Positions 44,866-57,735 of a DNA stretch of 64,000 nucleotides are shown one piece after another. How positions within the stretch are numbered: the stretch's first letter is position 1; every line of letters begins with the position of its first letter. The translations under genes and the position numbers were made by a program. The stretch lies in NCBI RefSeq assembly GCF_000218685.1, contig NW_006763295.1, positions 1,844,430 through 1,908,429 of the forward strand. The letters are read 5' to 3'. The stretch is from Serpula lacrymans var. lacrymans S7.9 (Eukaryota; Basidiomycota; Agaricomycetes; Boletales; Serpulaceae). The notes below the pieces were generated by a model. The model worked only from the letters and a program-made list of their open reading frames with translations, did no database searches and was not told where the DNA came from.

Positions 44866-45981
44866 ATGTACGCCTCTGTGTTTGCTTCTCTCCTCGCTTT
44901 ACAAGCAGCTACCGGATTCGCTACCTCGCTGAGCAAACGTGGAGTGGACTACTACGATCCCAACGCCAACGGGGGCTCGATGCTTGATAACGCGGGAGAT
45001 GGTTACGGAGAGCCTCTTAACGTACGTGCTTTGCAGTTTTGTAGTTTCTCTAATGTATTCATCCCTCCAACGGTGGCTTATTAGGTTATCATATCCGGCT
45101 TGAGCTCTCCTGCTGTACTTACGGAAGATGGAGCGATCAACTTTGCACGCTCCATAGGCTTGTGAGCTATCTTTCTGTTGTATGAATCCATCCAGAACCT
45201 TAACCACTCTCGACCGTAGCTCAGAAGAATGCTTTGGTTTCCATCTTGGAGGTGCTCAGTCCGCTAATCTTGGTGATGGAAATGGTTCGGTTAACCAGAC
45301 CATCGAGCTTCGCGAGGACTATGGCTCTTCTTCCGTGGGCACTTGCCTCGAAAGCTTGGTTGGGGGTAATCACTTCCGGTAAGTAGCTGCACGTCGGATA
45401 TATCGTGAACACCCAGCTAACCAGAGCCTTTTCAGCATATACGTTCAGAATGGTACTGAGGCCGACAGCGGGGCTCTTTTCTTGGCGTAAGTCCCAACCT
45501 GATGCTACAAATAATAAAACTTTAACTTTTTTCTCGTGTTTCCTATCAGTGTCTCGAAGGAAGAGGTACAGCTTGATTTTTCTTCGAGTTTTTTTTTACC
45601 ATTGTAGTGTACTGTTTTGCTAAATGTTTCTTAGGATGTAAGCGACAGCCACACTATCGTGCCTGACGGTTACGACATTGGACGGTAAGATAAAAATGAC
45701 ATCGAGTTCTTTTGAAAAGCCATCTGATCCTCCCTTTGTGCGTTCCCAGCAACGACCTTGTCTCGGCCGCTGTTGGCCAAACTAGCTTTGGTGGCGTCTC
45801 TTACACCACCACCGCCCAGAACGTCACTGGCTTGCTCACCCCTGGATCTACCGGAGTCAACCACGGTACGTTGACTCTATGCTCCCATTTCAAAATCAAA
45901 AAAACTTATTTACACGCTCTGTGCACCTCAGGTATTGCCGTGGATGGTATCGTCACGGTTCTTACTGTGACCATCAACTAA
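44866..45981 (+). CDS. Small secreted protein of unknown function, eight exons
   Basis: Exons 44866-45021, 45085-45161, 45220-45378, 45436-45486, 45550-45565, 45635-45684, 45750-45865 and 45932-45981 total 675 nt, 224 residues in one frame. The first 17-20 residues are a signal peptide (YASVFASLLALQAATGFA), followed by a possible KR processing site (LSKRGVDYYD). The mature part contains VISGLSSPAVLTEDGAINFA, EECFGFHLGG, YVQNGTEADSGALFLAVS, VPDGYDIGRNDLVSAAVGQ and a beta-rich end. Two Cys remain in the mature protein. Exon 5 is only 16 nt. No known enzyme motif is seen. A TATA-like CTATAAAG lies upstream. Confidence 0.82.
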
Positions 45982-46534
45982 TAGCACGAATTATCATGTT
46001 TTCACGATCTGGGACGCACATATGATTTGAATACCATTTTGTGTTTGGGGAAGCACTCGCACCTGAATTGATATTTCTTGTTTTTGTCATATACCTATTT
46101 GTCAATAATATGCGTTCCCCTATCCATTAGCGCGATCTGTGCATAGTAGGCATCAACACATAATTAATTTCCTCACCTGATCATCAATGATATCCATGTT
46201 TTCCTCATCTTTTTATACGCGTTGTTCTGATACATACAACATATTCATATCAGCAACCTTTTGCGACGTTGTTTCAGGAAACCACTCGTGGAATCGTGTC
46301 CTTCGTATCATACTTGTCTATGAATGATGATCTAATTTGCCCATATCGATTTCATTGATGACTCCTTCATTATTCCATGACGGAATCAAAGAGTTAACAT
46401 GCCAGAACTATGCTACAATGGATGCAGGTGGGATCAAATGAATATAAAAGTCGAGTACACCCAAAGAGATACACCCCGAAAAAAGGCGACTTTGCCATAC
46501 TCGTGCCCAGTCCGTCAATGCCAGTTACTTTATC
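45982..46534. other. Convergent 3' region between secreted-protein gene and DBF4
   Basis: AT-rich with no credible gene; short open frames at 46399-46616 overlap the end of DBF4 on the other strand. Confidence 0.5.
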
Positions 46535-48663
46535 TCACATGTCCAAATCTACCTCACCCTCCGCATCAAGCTCGTCATCCCACATGTCGATGTCTTGCTG
46601 TCGGGGCGTAAGCTGATGGGGAGACTGAGATGAGAAACGCTCCGAGTCCAACACGTCAGAGTTACTGTTGTGGTCGCTGTCGCTACACAAGCTAGCAGCC
46701 CAAATCCGCTCGTTTTCTTCGACTTGCTGACGGGTGCGACGCGTGACTCGACCCAGGATAAAATCGAGCTGAAGATAGTTGGCGTCATTGGTAGCGAACT
46801 TCCTATGCTTGCGGTCCTGGATGTGCTAGTAGCATGCAACAGACATGAGGGAGATGTGACGGAAAGGCAGGTAAAAGCAGCTTACAGCGTTGAAGTCATC
46901 GAATTTCACCCGACAACTCTCGCAATAACCGGGTTTACTTCCCTCTTCACGTTTCGGCAGCTTGAGCGTATTGGTGCTACGACTCTTCCTTAACATTGCA
47001 TGTGGACGTTCAGGTATCCCGACAGGAGGGCCCATAGTGCCAGCCCTTTTGACATCCTGTTCTTTGCCGGCAGCCACGGTAGAAACTTTACGCGAAGTAA
47101 CCACTTGTTGCTGAATCCTTCCTCGCAGGGAAGCTGGTAAGTCCAATGTCCGAAACGCATTCCCGGCGTTTGAAGTGGTCCCAGTGGTAGAAGTGATACC
47201 TACACTGTTACCTGACGCAGCAATATAAGCTCCTGTTCCAGTTGATGCCAGATATCCGGAAGCGTTCGCAGAATCTTGGTTTTCTCCACAATCTCCATCG
47301 AAATCGTTAAATTCGTCCAAACCGTCATATGCGTCTTGTGCGCGACGGTGGAGGTTGTTCATCGATACTGATCGCCGAAGATCACCTGTTTTGCGAGCAG
47401 CCATCTGTGCTTGCGCTTTGCGCTTCAACTCCCTCGCCACCTTTTGAATGCGCTCCTTCTCCTTATCAGCCTCAGCCTTTTGTGACTTCTCCCATCGTCT
47501 TCTTTCCTTTTCGTCAAACTCTATGAAGGGTCCTCTTGCCTTTGGATGGCAATGGAGAGTTGGCCAGGCCCCTTTCTCTTTGCCGTCACGTCCTCTGCTG
47601 ATAGGATATTCCAACGCATGGATTGTCGCGACTTCCTGTCGCACGTCCTCTACTAATACAAAATAACTTGACTTGGAGAAATACCGGAAATCATGCCTCT
47701 TCTGGGTAGGGTCCCGTTCCGTAGTAGTCCCATGTAAACGTTCCGATGCAAGGAGGCGAGTGAGAGACCGCTGGTTAGACGTTGTTGCAGAAGGTGTGCC
47801 TTGGGTCGCTATTGGGCGAGAGGAAGTCGATGCAGGTAGTGCTGGAACATCGCAACGTTCAAGAATGCTATCGAGTTTGATAGTGTTCCAAATCTTCATG
47901 CCCCACTTGAGGGCTTTCTGGACAAGTATATCATAACCTGGCGAATCCTCAGCAGGGCTGCGAGATTTCAGGTAAATCAGCCGACGTTCGTGTCAAGCTG
48001 ACAGCAAACAAGAAAACTAACCGTCCTCGAAGCTTTATGGGACTCTTCAGCAAAGCGCTGGATTTCGGCACAGACGAACGAAGCCTTGTCACATTCTCCT
48101 TGTTTGCACTGGGATCTTCTGAGGGAACAACTTGATTTGTGATTAGATGCGTGATCTCATTCGAGAAAAAATCGTCGACCCGCTGATCATGATTGTATCC
48201 TGTGATCAGCACGTAGAACCTTCCTTGAACACAGAAGACATACCCCTCCCAGATGAGAAACTCGTGATGCAAGAGCATCCCTGAGGGCTGCACTTTCTGG
48301 ATCAAGGAGATCGAGGTCAAAGTAGAATACCCAAGAAGGGAATGCGCGCGTGTATTTGATACGGAACTCTTCTTTTATGGCCTCGCGCTCAGCGCGTTTT
48401 CGCTCTCGCTCTCTCCTTTCGTCTTCACGTGTGGCAGCTGAAGCTGAAAATAGTGGTGCTGGCGACGGGGAAGGAGGCACTGCTCTTGGGCGTTTGACGC
48501 TGGCATAAGGCGCAGAGACGTCGCCCGCTGGTTCTGGAGAACGAGCACGCTTTGCTGAAAGGGATGTAGAACGACTAGGTGCTTTTGATGGAGAGAAGAC
48601 TGCTGGAACTTGTGGAGGGATAGGGCGAGAAGTGAGAGGACGACGGGTGACTGCTGCCATCAA
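46535..48663 (-). CDS. DBF4: DBF4/Dfp1 regulatory subunit of the Cdc7 kinase
   Basis: Dbf4 activates Cdc7 (together DDK), which phosphorylates MCM to fire replication origins. Exons 48663-48244, 48182-48022, 47957-46886 and 46825-46535 give 647 residues. Motif N (BRCT-like) is FPSWVFYFD...SRVSHLGG joined to RVDDFFSNEITHLIT across intron 1. The central part (DILVQKALKWGMKIWNTIKL, HDFRYFSKSSYFVLVEDV and ATIHALEYP) corresponds to motif M and its surroundings. Motif C is a zinc finger YCESCRVKFDDFNAHIQDRK with H following, CX2CX9HX5H, split by intron 3. A basic, Ser/Pro-rich N terminus carries likely nuclear signals. Upstream are MCB-type sites. Confidence 0.93.
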
Positions 48664-49581
48664 CCTGGAGATATGTTTGAATACTAAGCTAGGCCGTTTT
48701 ACAAGAATGTCGCTGCGAAACTTTTACAATGCGATAAAGTGTGGAATATGCAAGAAATGGAGGGTGCTGCCAACAGAGCAGCCAGAGAGAAAGGCGAGTG
48801 GGGTTCAGACGCGTGGGTTATTATTGTACGTTGAACAAATAAACAACGCGTGACATGTTCGCGTCGACGTAGCACGGAAATTAAATATTTATCCACTCTG
48901 CATTCTTCTCCAGCTGTAGCTAGAATAAGTGTAGAGAAATACATGTAATATCAAGGGAATTTTGGATGTACATTGCAAAGTTTCTCAGAGGCTGAAGTAG
49001 GCAACGCGCTCCACTGATAAGACACAAGAAGAGTGTCAATGTGGGAGTCCGAATTCTCAGGCTCATGATCTGTGAGATATGAGCGGAAGATAGCCGCAAA
49101 AGACTTCACATATCTTTCGCATAGCACATCGAAATCAAAATGGTAGTTAAACGCAATGCGCCAGCGCGGTGGTGGTGTACACTTGGAAAAACACGAAGTC
49201 GAGGCGCGTTGAACGGAAGTTTATGCCACGCGTTGTGCTGTGACGAAAATCACGTGATCCTCATCTCATTAAGCGTAACGCGTCGGTGGCTGACAGAGTA
49301 AGTAGTTTCAATAGTATCATGGGTTCCAAGCGACAAGTCCGTGGGGTATAACTGATAAAATACATATGGAAGCCGAGATCCAACAGACTGCGAACACCCT
49401 CCTGCTAGCCTGATTCTGAGAGACACATTACAACATGCAAAACACGACGAATAAACCGAAAGCAACGCGAAACGATAAAGCAGGATTTAGGACCCGATAT
49501 ATCGGATGGTCACGTAGCGCTTGCCCTGATATGTATGCGTTAGCTGTATGTTCGCTAATGCGGAAAGAATGTCACAATAAC
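48664..49581. promoter_or_regulatory. DBF4 upstream region with MCB-type (ACGCGT) motifs
   Basis: ACGCGT occurs at 48809-48814 and 48846-48851, and ACGCG on the minus strand at 48860-48864, all within 201 bp of the DBF4 ATG. Two more ACGCGT lie at 49228-49233 and 49278-49283. ACGCGT is the MBF site of G1/S genes in yeasts. The rest of the interval holds no clear gene, apart from a possible last exon of the 49582-50022 gene (about 49490-49535, minus strand). Confidence 0.55.
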
Positions 49582-50022
49582 TCACAAAGATGCAAAAGGT
49601 AAGGACACATCATAAGCCTCAGTTACTTCCGCCAAAGGACTCTCAGTCAACTCCTTTGCACGTCGATCAACATCGTGGATAGTAGCGATGAGAAGATGTT
49701 CCTCCATCGACACAATATTGAGATTATAGTTCAATCCCCCGACCGAGATATCCCCCTCTCGACTGCCATTCACTGGTTGCCCAAAGAGCCCAACCCTCCG
49801 CTTACTATTCTTCATCGACTTGTCACCTCGCTGAGTACTCTTTCCAATGTGGCAGTAGGATCGAGCGACCTTCTTCGACTTTCTGATAGGACCTATTTTA
49901 CCACCGGGTGGAACATTTTCCTTGTCGTGTGGGGAGGACTGGGCCGGTGGGGCACCGAGGCGTCTGGATGGTAGGATGGAATCCACAGAGGACGAGAGTG
50001 AGGGAGTGGTGAGATCAGCCAT
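49582..50022 (-). CDS. Hypothetical protein with KENVPP motif
   Basis: From MADLTTPSLSSSVDSILPSR the frame gives 146 residues; an upstream ATG (50319) in the same frame would add 99 residues that look non-coding. The N-terminal half is Ser/Pro-rich and basic (SPHDKENVPPGGK, RKSKKVARS). The C-terminal half (NLNIVSMEEHLLIATIHDVD, RRAKELTESPLAEV) looks folded. The frame ends at TTG TGA, where TTGTGAGT could also be a splice donor, so a further short exon is possible. KEN and SP motifs would fit a cell-cycle regulated protein, but that is speculation. Confidence 0.5.
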   Translation of the reverse strand: MADLTTPSLSSSVDSILPSRRLGAPPAQSSPHDKENVPPGGKIGPIRKSKKVARSYCHIGKSTQRGDKSMKNSKRRVGLFGQPVNGSREGDISVGGLNYNLNIVSMEEHLLIATIHDVDRRAKELTESPLAEVTEAYDVSLPFASL

Positions 50023-51027
50023 GTCGGATTCCAATACGGTGTCCAAGGACGCGCAGATAGTGCACCAGAGGTCCTCGGTATGATGAGTTACTTGGAGTTT
50101 AACACTCCAGAGTGTATTAGACCGTGTATGAGACGGTATGATGGTATGAGAGACGAGAGTCCAACCGTTGAAGGAGATAATTATAGTGCGGAGATTTATT
50201 GCTTGGGCCCCCAAGTCGGAAATATCCAGGTCCCTTGGATAGCAACTGGTTGAGTCCTTACATGAGGTAGACCGTCGAAAACCGAATGGCAGGGGAATTG
50301 CCTTGTGCGGAAAGACCATTCGCTTAAGACAGTGGCCGCATCCGCATCAGAGGTCCCAGCTTCTTTATGTCGATCGGTGTGGCCACACATACCAAAGCCG
50401 TATCGTTACGTTTCTGAAATATCACAGGCAGTACAAAGACGAGACCTTCAACTATATGACCAAAGTTACGGTGTGTCCGTCGCATTCTAGTAATACTTAC
50501 ATAGCGTGCCAAATGGTTGACTTATAGAATCCGAGTGTGATTAGAGAAATCACATCTGGCTTAAATTGCTAGCGGTAAGTGCCAATTGTTGGATCAATGA
50601 CAATGAACTTCACCGTGGTGACAATGCTTCCGATGGCCCAACTTCGCTCAGGAAACCACAGACAGGTGATAACGATGGTATGTAACCGACCAAAAAAAAA
50701 ACAAAGGAGTTTCGAGGAGGAATCTATAGTACCGTACTTAGGGTTACTTGGAAATGATTATACTTGCAGGAAACGTCATCATGTTCCAGTTCTGGATAAG
50801 GAAATAACTTGGGAGGCATGGGGTAGAGGCTCTTGCCAAGCACACACAAATAAAAGTGATATGAGGATGTCACGTGGTATACGTGTTTCTGACCTTTTGT
50901 CACTGAAAGTCAAGCTGAAAGGCGCGTTTTCTTCGAAACCGTATTGTGGTATCGTTTTCGCGTTATTTATCTGATATTTGAATCCAGTCTTAGCTGAGGA
51001 AACATAATTTTCTCAAATTTTGGTCCC
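50023..51027. other. Intergenic, upstream of the gamma-tubulin complex gene
   Basis: Open frames such as 50579-50974 show no convincing coding character. No repeat or RNA gene was seen. Confidence 0.4.
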
Positions 51028-54000
51028 ATGTCGCTCATCACCGACGCTTTAGAGCTGGAAGATGAAGTGCTTTCACCTATCGAAGGGTTGTCTCCCATCT
51101 TACCGCAATTCTTTGTACCACGACTAGCTGATAAACCTCAGAACCCCATCTTGCATAATCTTGATCTCATGAGCCACATTGTGTCCAAGCCTGCCGTGGT
51201 GAAACCCTTGTTGCCTCCGGAACTGGCTATCTTAACGCAAGATATACACCAGCCGCAGCAAACTCGAAAGTCATTGTGGGCAGAAGCTATCACATCTGAA
51301 AATCAACTGCGAGTGAGATTTTTTGCTATCGCAATTGTGCTGTCATGTTGAATGCATTTTTGCCTGAACTTAAAAAGTGTCAAATCAAGACATGGGATGG
51401 TTTACGTTCTTCGTTCCGTCAGAAATCGTTCCATACACCTTTCATATCCGAGCAATCCGATCAAGTGTTTGCTTCAGCTCAATATCAGTAAGATTTTCTA
51501 ACTAAGGGGAAGGTTGTGGCTTACTGAGCGTGAACAGTGTTCAGCCTGTTCTCAGCAGCTCATCGGCAAACGTAACGTATGTCACCCAGGATGAAATGCT
51601 GGTGTCGTTAAAGATGGTGGTCTTGGGAACATCTTCATCTTTACATTCATGGGATAAAAAGTCAGAAACGTTTATCCGGGTCGGCCTTGATAAAGGGGTG
51701 AATCACAGTCTTCTCATAGACGGAAGGAATGAGACTATAAGTCGAAGGTTAAATGATCATTCTTATCATTTGATGCATCACATTTAGCGTATTCTCAGCT
51801 TTTTGCAGAGGTTCTTGGACATTGGGACTCTTGTTCGTAGGCTTGAACTCTTCGTCACTTATCTTCGAAAACGGTGAACTAGATTTTCTCTGCCGTTTTA
51901 CCATATTATTATTAACTTTATCGTGTAATATTCGAAGGGATGGCCCGACAGTCCATGCATTCGCCCACGCACTGTCCTCAACGCTTGCCTACGTGCGCAA
52001 TACCTTGTCGAGCTTATCACCGAATATTACCGGCACTCAGTCAAAATCTAACATGCTTTCGGCCATTTGGCTACGCTACGGTGATTTGGAGGGCTTGCTT
52101 ATTTCGTTGTCGTCGTTATGCCACCGGGTATGTCGTCTTTTCCTCCCACTGGGGCTGCACTGAACGGCGTGTTATGTTTATAGGAACTTCGTTTATCACC
52201 TCCAGAATACCCTGCATTTGAAACCTCTTCCGTCCCACTCTTGAATCGCGTTTATCAGCACCTCAGATCTCATATTGAGAGTTCCTCACTGCAGCTCATC
52301 ACCGCCACATTTGCTTATCTGCTCACAAAGTCATCCCAGGACTGCATTCAGCGTGTTTGTCAGTCTGTGGCGTATGGTGACGGTAATCAACGTGCATCAC
52401 TTGCTACCAAGCAGTCTCGTGAAGCCCATTCGTCCGACCTATTTGGCGCGAATGAGGCAGAGGAAGATGAAAATGACGATGCAGACAGTGCACAAATGGA
52501 GGACGAATATTATCCGGCATTCATACCTCCAGAACTAGCTAATATTCTACCCGCAGCAAGGAAATCATTGAAGTTATTGTTGGCTGCTCGACCAGATCAC
52601 CCAATCCTACAAAAATCCTCAGCCAGCGAAGCTCTTGTTTGGCTTTGGACGGAGAGCGAGGTCAAAGCGGTATATGAAGGGCACGCAGTTGATAACAAAG
52701 ACGAACGTTTAAACGACAGAAATGTGACGAATGGTGCTCAGAAGGAAGCTGATCCAGATGCCGACCTTGCCCAAAATCTCTACAAACCAGAACTAGCGCA
52801 GTTTCACGTCTTTGACATGGAGCCTGGCTCATGCCAGCAAGAATCTCTTTTCGGATCCACTTCTGGGAGCTTGGCAGATGCACCTTTACGATCGTTCATC
52901 TCCACGTTTCCTAAGGCCCTCCCGTCAATCGTTCCTAATCTAGAATTATTGACCTCCCTTGTATTCTCTCCCCTCGTCAAACACGCATCTTCTCTATCTC
53001 GTGCCGTCCTGTCGCTCTTCCTGGAGCAAGATTCGGCACTTTACCTCCACGACCACCTCAACTTACTGCGCTCATACATGCTGTTGACTTCAGACTCCTT
53101 TAAATCACGGCTAGCAACGGCTTTGTTTTCTGATTCTGAAGACCGCGAAACTTCGGACGAAAATGTCAAAGCTTTCCGGCTATCCCGTCAACCCCAGAGA
53201 CACGCAAAGGCTTCAAAAACTGGACCTTGGGCCGTGGGTCTTGCGCCAGTCCTGATAGACAGAGAGAGTTGGCCTCCTGGGGGGACAGACCTCAGCTACT
53301 TTTTGAGGACGGTCATTATGGATTCCATGGAAATAGGCCATCCCTCGATGAAGGATGACTTGGAAGACCAAGAGAAATGTGGACGTCGACTCATTCTCAA
53401 CGAAGCTGAGTATCGCTTAGGCTTTGCTATTCGTGATCTGCCAATTGGAGCTGGGCGCGACCAGTGGCTAAATCCTCTCTGTGAGTCTTCTCTTTTGCGC
53501 ATCTCTGTGCGCACCAGTTCTGACAGTCCACCTTCACTTACAGCTATTGAGTATGTCGTGTGTTCCTGCACTTATACCGACATTTTACTAAACTAATGTC
53601 TATAGGGCTCTGGACTTCCTTTACCTCGATTATAAGGCTCCCCATCCGCTTGATGTCATCATAACTCCAGAGATTCTGTCGAAGTATCAGAGGATGTTCG
53701 CTTTCCTGTTACGGCTAATGAGAGGTGAGATTTTCCACTATTTATTGGTGTCCATCACGTTACAACGAGTTTTAGTTGAGAGTGCTATTCGCGCGGACTT
53801 TCGAATGTCACGCAAAAGAACAGAACCTCTATTTCCTACACTCACGTCATCGAATAAGCTCTTCCTGCACTTTCGATTCGTAGCGCAGACTTTTGTGAAC
53901 GCGCTCTCAGCATACGTGTACGACGTCGCAATCGGAGGGAACTACGATGTCTTCCTCTCTCGCATTGTTGCTGCTCAGTCCTACGAAACACCTGATTCGG

Positions 54001-54495
54001 ACGACGGTTTTTCAGACGTGTTTGCATTGGCCAGCTCACATTCGGCGGTTTTGGACGACATCCTGAGCGCCTGTCTCCTGAGATCGGGTCAGCGGGCAGT
54101 CGGTGATTTACTTCGCAAGACACTGGAGTTGGTTTTAGAGTTCAGCATCCTCACTGGTGATCTCAAGAGTGGCAGACTGCAAGAGTACCAGGCTGCGTCG
54201 TTGCTAGAAGATTTATTCCAACTGTACTGCAAGAAAATGTCTACTCTGGTCAGTGCCATGGCCTTATTATTTAAATGTCATACTTATGTGACATGAACAG
54301 GTTAAAGTATTGGAGGCACTATTGGAGAAGGGAGCCAAGTCGTCGCAGCTTCAAAGGGAAATACTTATGCTAAAGAAACAGGAAAGTGATGCTCATCATC
54401 CACCAGGCGGAATGGAGAGTTTGGGTCACCTTCTCAGTCGCATTAATGCCAATGGTTGGTGGAAAGGGTCAACAGGAACGGCCACTGATGCTTAG
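51028..54495 (+). CDS. Gamma-tubulin complex component (Spc97/Spc98 family, GCP5/GCP6-like)
   Basis: The protein is predicted to help build the gamma-tubulin complex that nucleates microtubules at the spindle pole body. Ten exons (51028-51312, 51390-51487, 51538-51747, 51811-51873, 51938-52127, 52184-53480, 53544-53550, 53606-53724, 53776-54248 and 54301-54495) total 2937 nt, 978 residues. The N-terminal GRIP1-like part includes RFLDIGTLVRRLELFVTYLR and HAFAHALSSTLAYVRNTLS. The C-terminal GRIP2 part has ALDFLYLDYKAPHPLDVIIT, YQRMFAFLLRLMRVESAIRA and LFLHFRFVAQTFVNALSAYV. A long acidic insert (residues about 360-400) suggests GCP5/6 over GCP2/3. Exon 7 is seven nucleotides long. Confidence 0.85.
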
Positions 54496-54776
54496 AGTCA
54501 ATGTTCACACTGCATATAAAGCCACGAAATGATATATATTCTCACCAGTGAATTGACATTCTCTACATACTACTAATAAAGTGATAGTACTTATACATGA
54601 CCTCCAAAAACAGACTTTACACCGTTGCACTGTAGGTAGCGAGGGAACATGGGGGATGGATGTGGGATAATAATGAAAATAAACAAAACGAAACATGCTT
54701 ATGCAATAAACAAAAAGATGGGATGTACAATCAGTGGGGCAAGGTAGAACGAAAAGGAAGAATTATAATATGGCAT

Positions 54777-56884
54777 TTAGTCTTCCACAGCATCGTGGAA
54801 TGGGTTTTCAGCACAATGGTTGGAGTTGACCATCCTCGCCTTAATGTCTTTGCTTAAACGGAAACTCTCCTTGATCCATATGGCTTTGATTTCTTCTTCC
54901 CGCACACAGGTAGTATTCGCGGCCCCGCCATCGGTACCAATGACACCAAGTCCTCTCAACACCTCATCCACGCGTACACTCTCAGCAAGTTTGACCTCCT
55001 GTGCAGCGGCAGCACCCTTGGAAGGCCCTCCGAAAGAAGATGAACGGCCAAAGGCTCGTCGACCAGATTTTGAGGGTGACGACAAGGGGTTATAGGCAGA
55101 CATTATTGATACTAATCCTGCCGTCTCTAGCATCCCAGCCAAATCACTGAATTCGCTCCTGGATACGGGAGTAAACAAATCGCTATCCCCACGCCTGAGG
55201 ATGGCCGAGTAATAATAATGAAGCTGCGAGGCGTCGATTCCCCCCGAGCCGTTCAGCAAAGATGCGCTGGACAAAGTTCGTTTGGTAGGTGACTTGGTTG
55301 ATGAAGCTGATCCACAAAATGGTAGGCTAGCTTCAAGTCTTTTGGATGCCAATATTATCGAGAGAAGGACAAGGCGATGTTGAAGACCAAGGTTGTGGAC
55401 CTTCACTACAACTTCGCTATTACTAGTAACAGTGGAAGACGAGGGGGCAGAGGAAGGTGTATACGCCTTTAACGCATTCAAAACATGGGTGGGCGTAACA
55501 ACTGGGGGAGAAGAAGCTAGAGGATTAGTGTCGGTGTCCATCTTCGTTGAAGTTGCAGATACTGCAAGGTCTATGGCACCCCGTAAGACTTCAAACAACG
55601 CTCTGACATCTCCAGTCTGAGTAGCAATTTTCTTTGCGAGTAAAGTTAGGGTAGGGGTAGGAAGAAACTTCTTCGATTGTTCTGCACCATCGGAGCCGCC
55701 CTTGGTGTCATATAGTGGCGAAAGGCGTGTCTGAAGAACCTGAAGAAGTTGTGCCGGTGTATAAGCTGCAAAATGAACAGTGTTCACACTTGTATCCGGA
55801 CATTGTGAAAGGGACGACGTAAGTGTATGTGTGTTGGCAATTCCGATTATGCGAAGAGGATTATAAGTCTGGGCTAAGGAGAAAATGGAATTCAGATTTT
55901 CGGATGAGGCCGCGATATGATCGAGTTCATCGAGAATAAGAATACTGATCGATCGATCGTTATCAGCAACTGTCACATTGACACTTAAAACCAAAAGATA
56001 CATACCAGCGATATTCCATACCAGCCAAGGCTTTTTCTACAGCTTGTTTACCTTTCACTTTTCGAGTTTTGTTCGGCGATTTAGCATTAGATGCATCACA
56101 GAGTTCCTCGGAAAGACGGTCCCACAGTGCATCGATGCTATTCAAAGCCATGCAGTTGATAGAGACGATTTTTCGATCCGATCTCTCCGCATCCTCGAGT
56201 GAAGATAAGATTGAGTTGACCAGAGCTGTTTTTCCAGTGCCTGGGGTGCCTGAGATGTACAGAGTTGCGACATCATTTTCCGGTGTTTCAGCTTCGAAGA
56301 AAGACACGATAAATTGTTTGATCGTATCTCGCTCTTCATCGCGTCCAGCAATATGAAGAGAACTATTACAAGTTGCACGAAGAAGCGAACGAGCCCGAGC
56401 ATGAATTGGTAGCAACGATAGAGGTGGAGTGGGAGGAGGGGTAGATATAGCAAGGTGAGATATGGCTGATGCCGGAGTACAAGGTAGTGCTAATACATTG
56501 GATGTGGAGGCATGTCTCCGCGCTAAAAGTTGAAAAAAGTTAGTTTCGGTGCCAATACTTATGTAAAAACGACGACTTACTTGCTCTCGGACGTGACGGG
56601 CTTATGAGCTCTGTACTCGTACGTCTCAGCGAGCTACGCACAATGCTGGGGGACGTCTCGTTAAGGAGCTCTCCAGAGAAGGGAGGAATATTTTCCTTGT
56701 TAGCATCGCCATCAACAGTCGACAACGAAACTCGAGCGCGTTTTGGTTTCGGGGTCAGTTCAGGTGTGAGAGGCAATTGAGTCACTGCGAATGCCTCGTC
56801 GCAGGAGATATTAGCAGAGACTGCAGTGTCAATCTGGTGAGAGCGCTTTCCAAGCACAGAGTTAAGTGATGAGCGCGTTTGCAT
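54777..56884 (-). CDS. CDC6: CDC6/Cdc18 replication-licensing ATPase
   Basis: Cdc6 joins ORC on origins in G1 and loads MCM with Cdt1. Exons 56884-56581, 56522-56022 and 55969-54777 give 665 residues. The N terminus is basic with SP sites and KENIPP, typical of Cdk and APC control. The AAA+ core has Walker A SGTPGTGKTALVNSIL (residue about 192), Walker B ISILILDELDHI, sensor 1 IGIANTHTL and a Cdc6-like lid (IATQTGDVRALFEVLRGAID, with the sensor 2 Arg). The C-terminal winged-helix domain includes HRLVLLSIILASKRLEASLP and DLFTPVSRSEFSDLAGMLET. The intron near 56021-55970 was chosen because only it keeps the frame across Walker B. ACGCGA sites lie upstream. Confidence 0.93.
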
Positions 56885-57735
56885 GGTGAAAATTGCAGTT
56901 CGAACGACGAAAAAAAAAGTTGTACAGAGAGGAGAGATAGACTCGGGCGACACTCGAGACGTATTGAAGAGGATAAGACCTGCCTTGAGGGCACCGTTGG
57001 TGGTGAACTGGATGATGGACCAGGTTGAAGAATTCGTGTGTGGCTGAGACCTACTTATAATATCGCGTATTTTGAGACTCCGCAGTGCAGTCTCATCATC
57101 ACGTCGCGTCAATCACGTGCATTAATCGCGTTCGTGTTGCTTAGCTTTGGTGCTGTTTGCCCTCCAAATCACGTGAAACTCGTGTATTACGAGATAGCCC
57201 ATATCTGGAAGGTGAAGTATTCGACTCCTCGGCAGATCTATTCAATCGATACCACGACTAAAAATGAGGCAGCCTTGTGTCGATTCTGTCAGATGGCCCC
57301 ATCCGTTTGTCTATTCTTATTCTAGGGTACCCACTTTTCCTCTAAGACTGGCTTTAAAGATTTTCTGATTGAAATGAGCTCGTTTCTTGGATGTCGACGG
57401 GCTTTCTGACCATGGTGGGGACACTGGGGAGACTTTGACAGCGGTGTTTGAGCGGCCATGAAACAGTTGACATCGCAGTGACATACGCCTCATACACCAT
57501 ACCCTTATTGCCCAACTTGAAGGTTGCCGCTGTTCGGCACGCTAAACTTCTATGTATTTTTCATTCAGCTTCGGATACTTTATGGCATGGGCTGTGTAAA
57601 TGCTTCTTTGCACTGGCACATCCACAGGCATGGTTTTGCTTCTGACCACGAGTTTCCACCAGTCATAGCACCACACTGCCTGGTCACTTTGTGGATTCAA
57701 GCCGCCTCGCTCGATTTCATTTCTTGTTTGAGGCC
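56885..57735. promoter_or_regulatory. CDC6 upstream region with ACGCG motifs
   Basis: TCGCGT (ACGCGA on the gene's strand) occurs at 57063-57068, 57104-57109 and 57126-57131, about 180-247 bp upstream of the CDC6 ATG. CACGTG (E-box) lies at 57114-57119. No gene is apparent up to the next start codon. Confidence 0.5.

Noticed and set aside
49582..50319. Long 245-codon version of the 49582 gene
   Set aside because: The first 99 codons look non-coding, and the ATG at 50022 starts a typical Ser/Pro-rich N terminus.
55963..56021. Reading straight through or a 36-nt intron before Walker B in CDC6
   Set aside because: Read-through hits a stop, and the 36-nt intron breaks the frame; the 52-nt intron at 55970-56021 keeps it.
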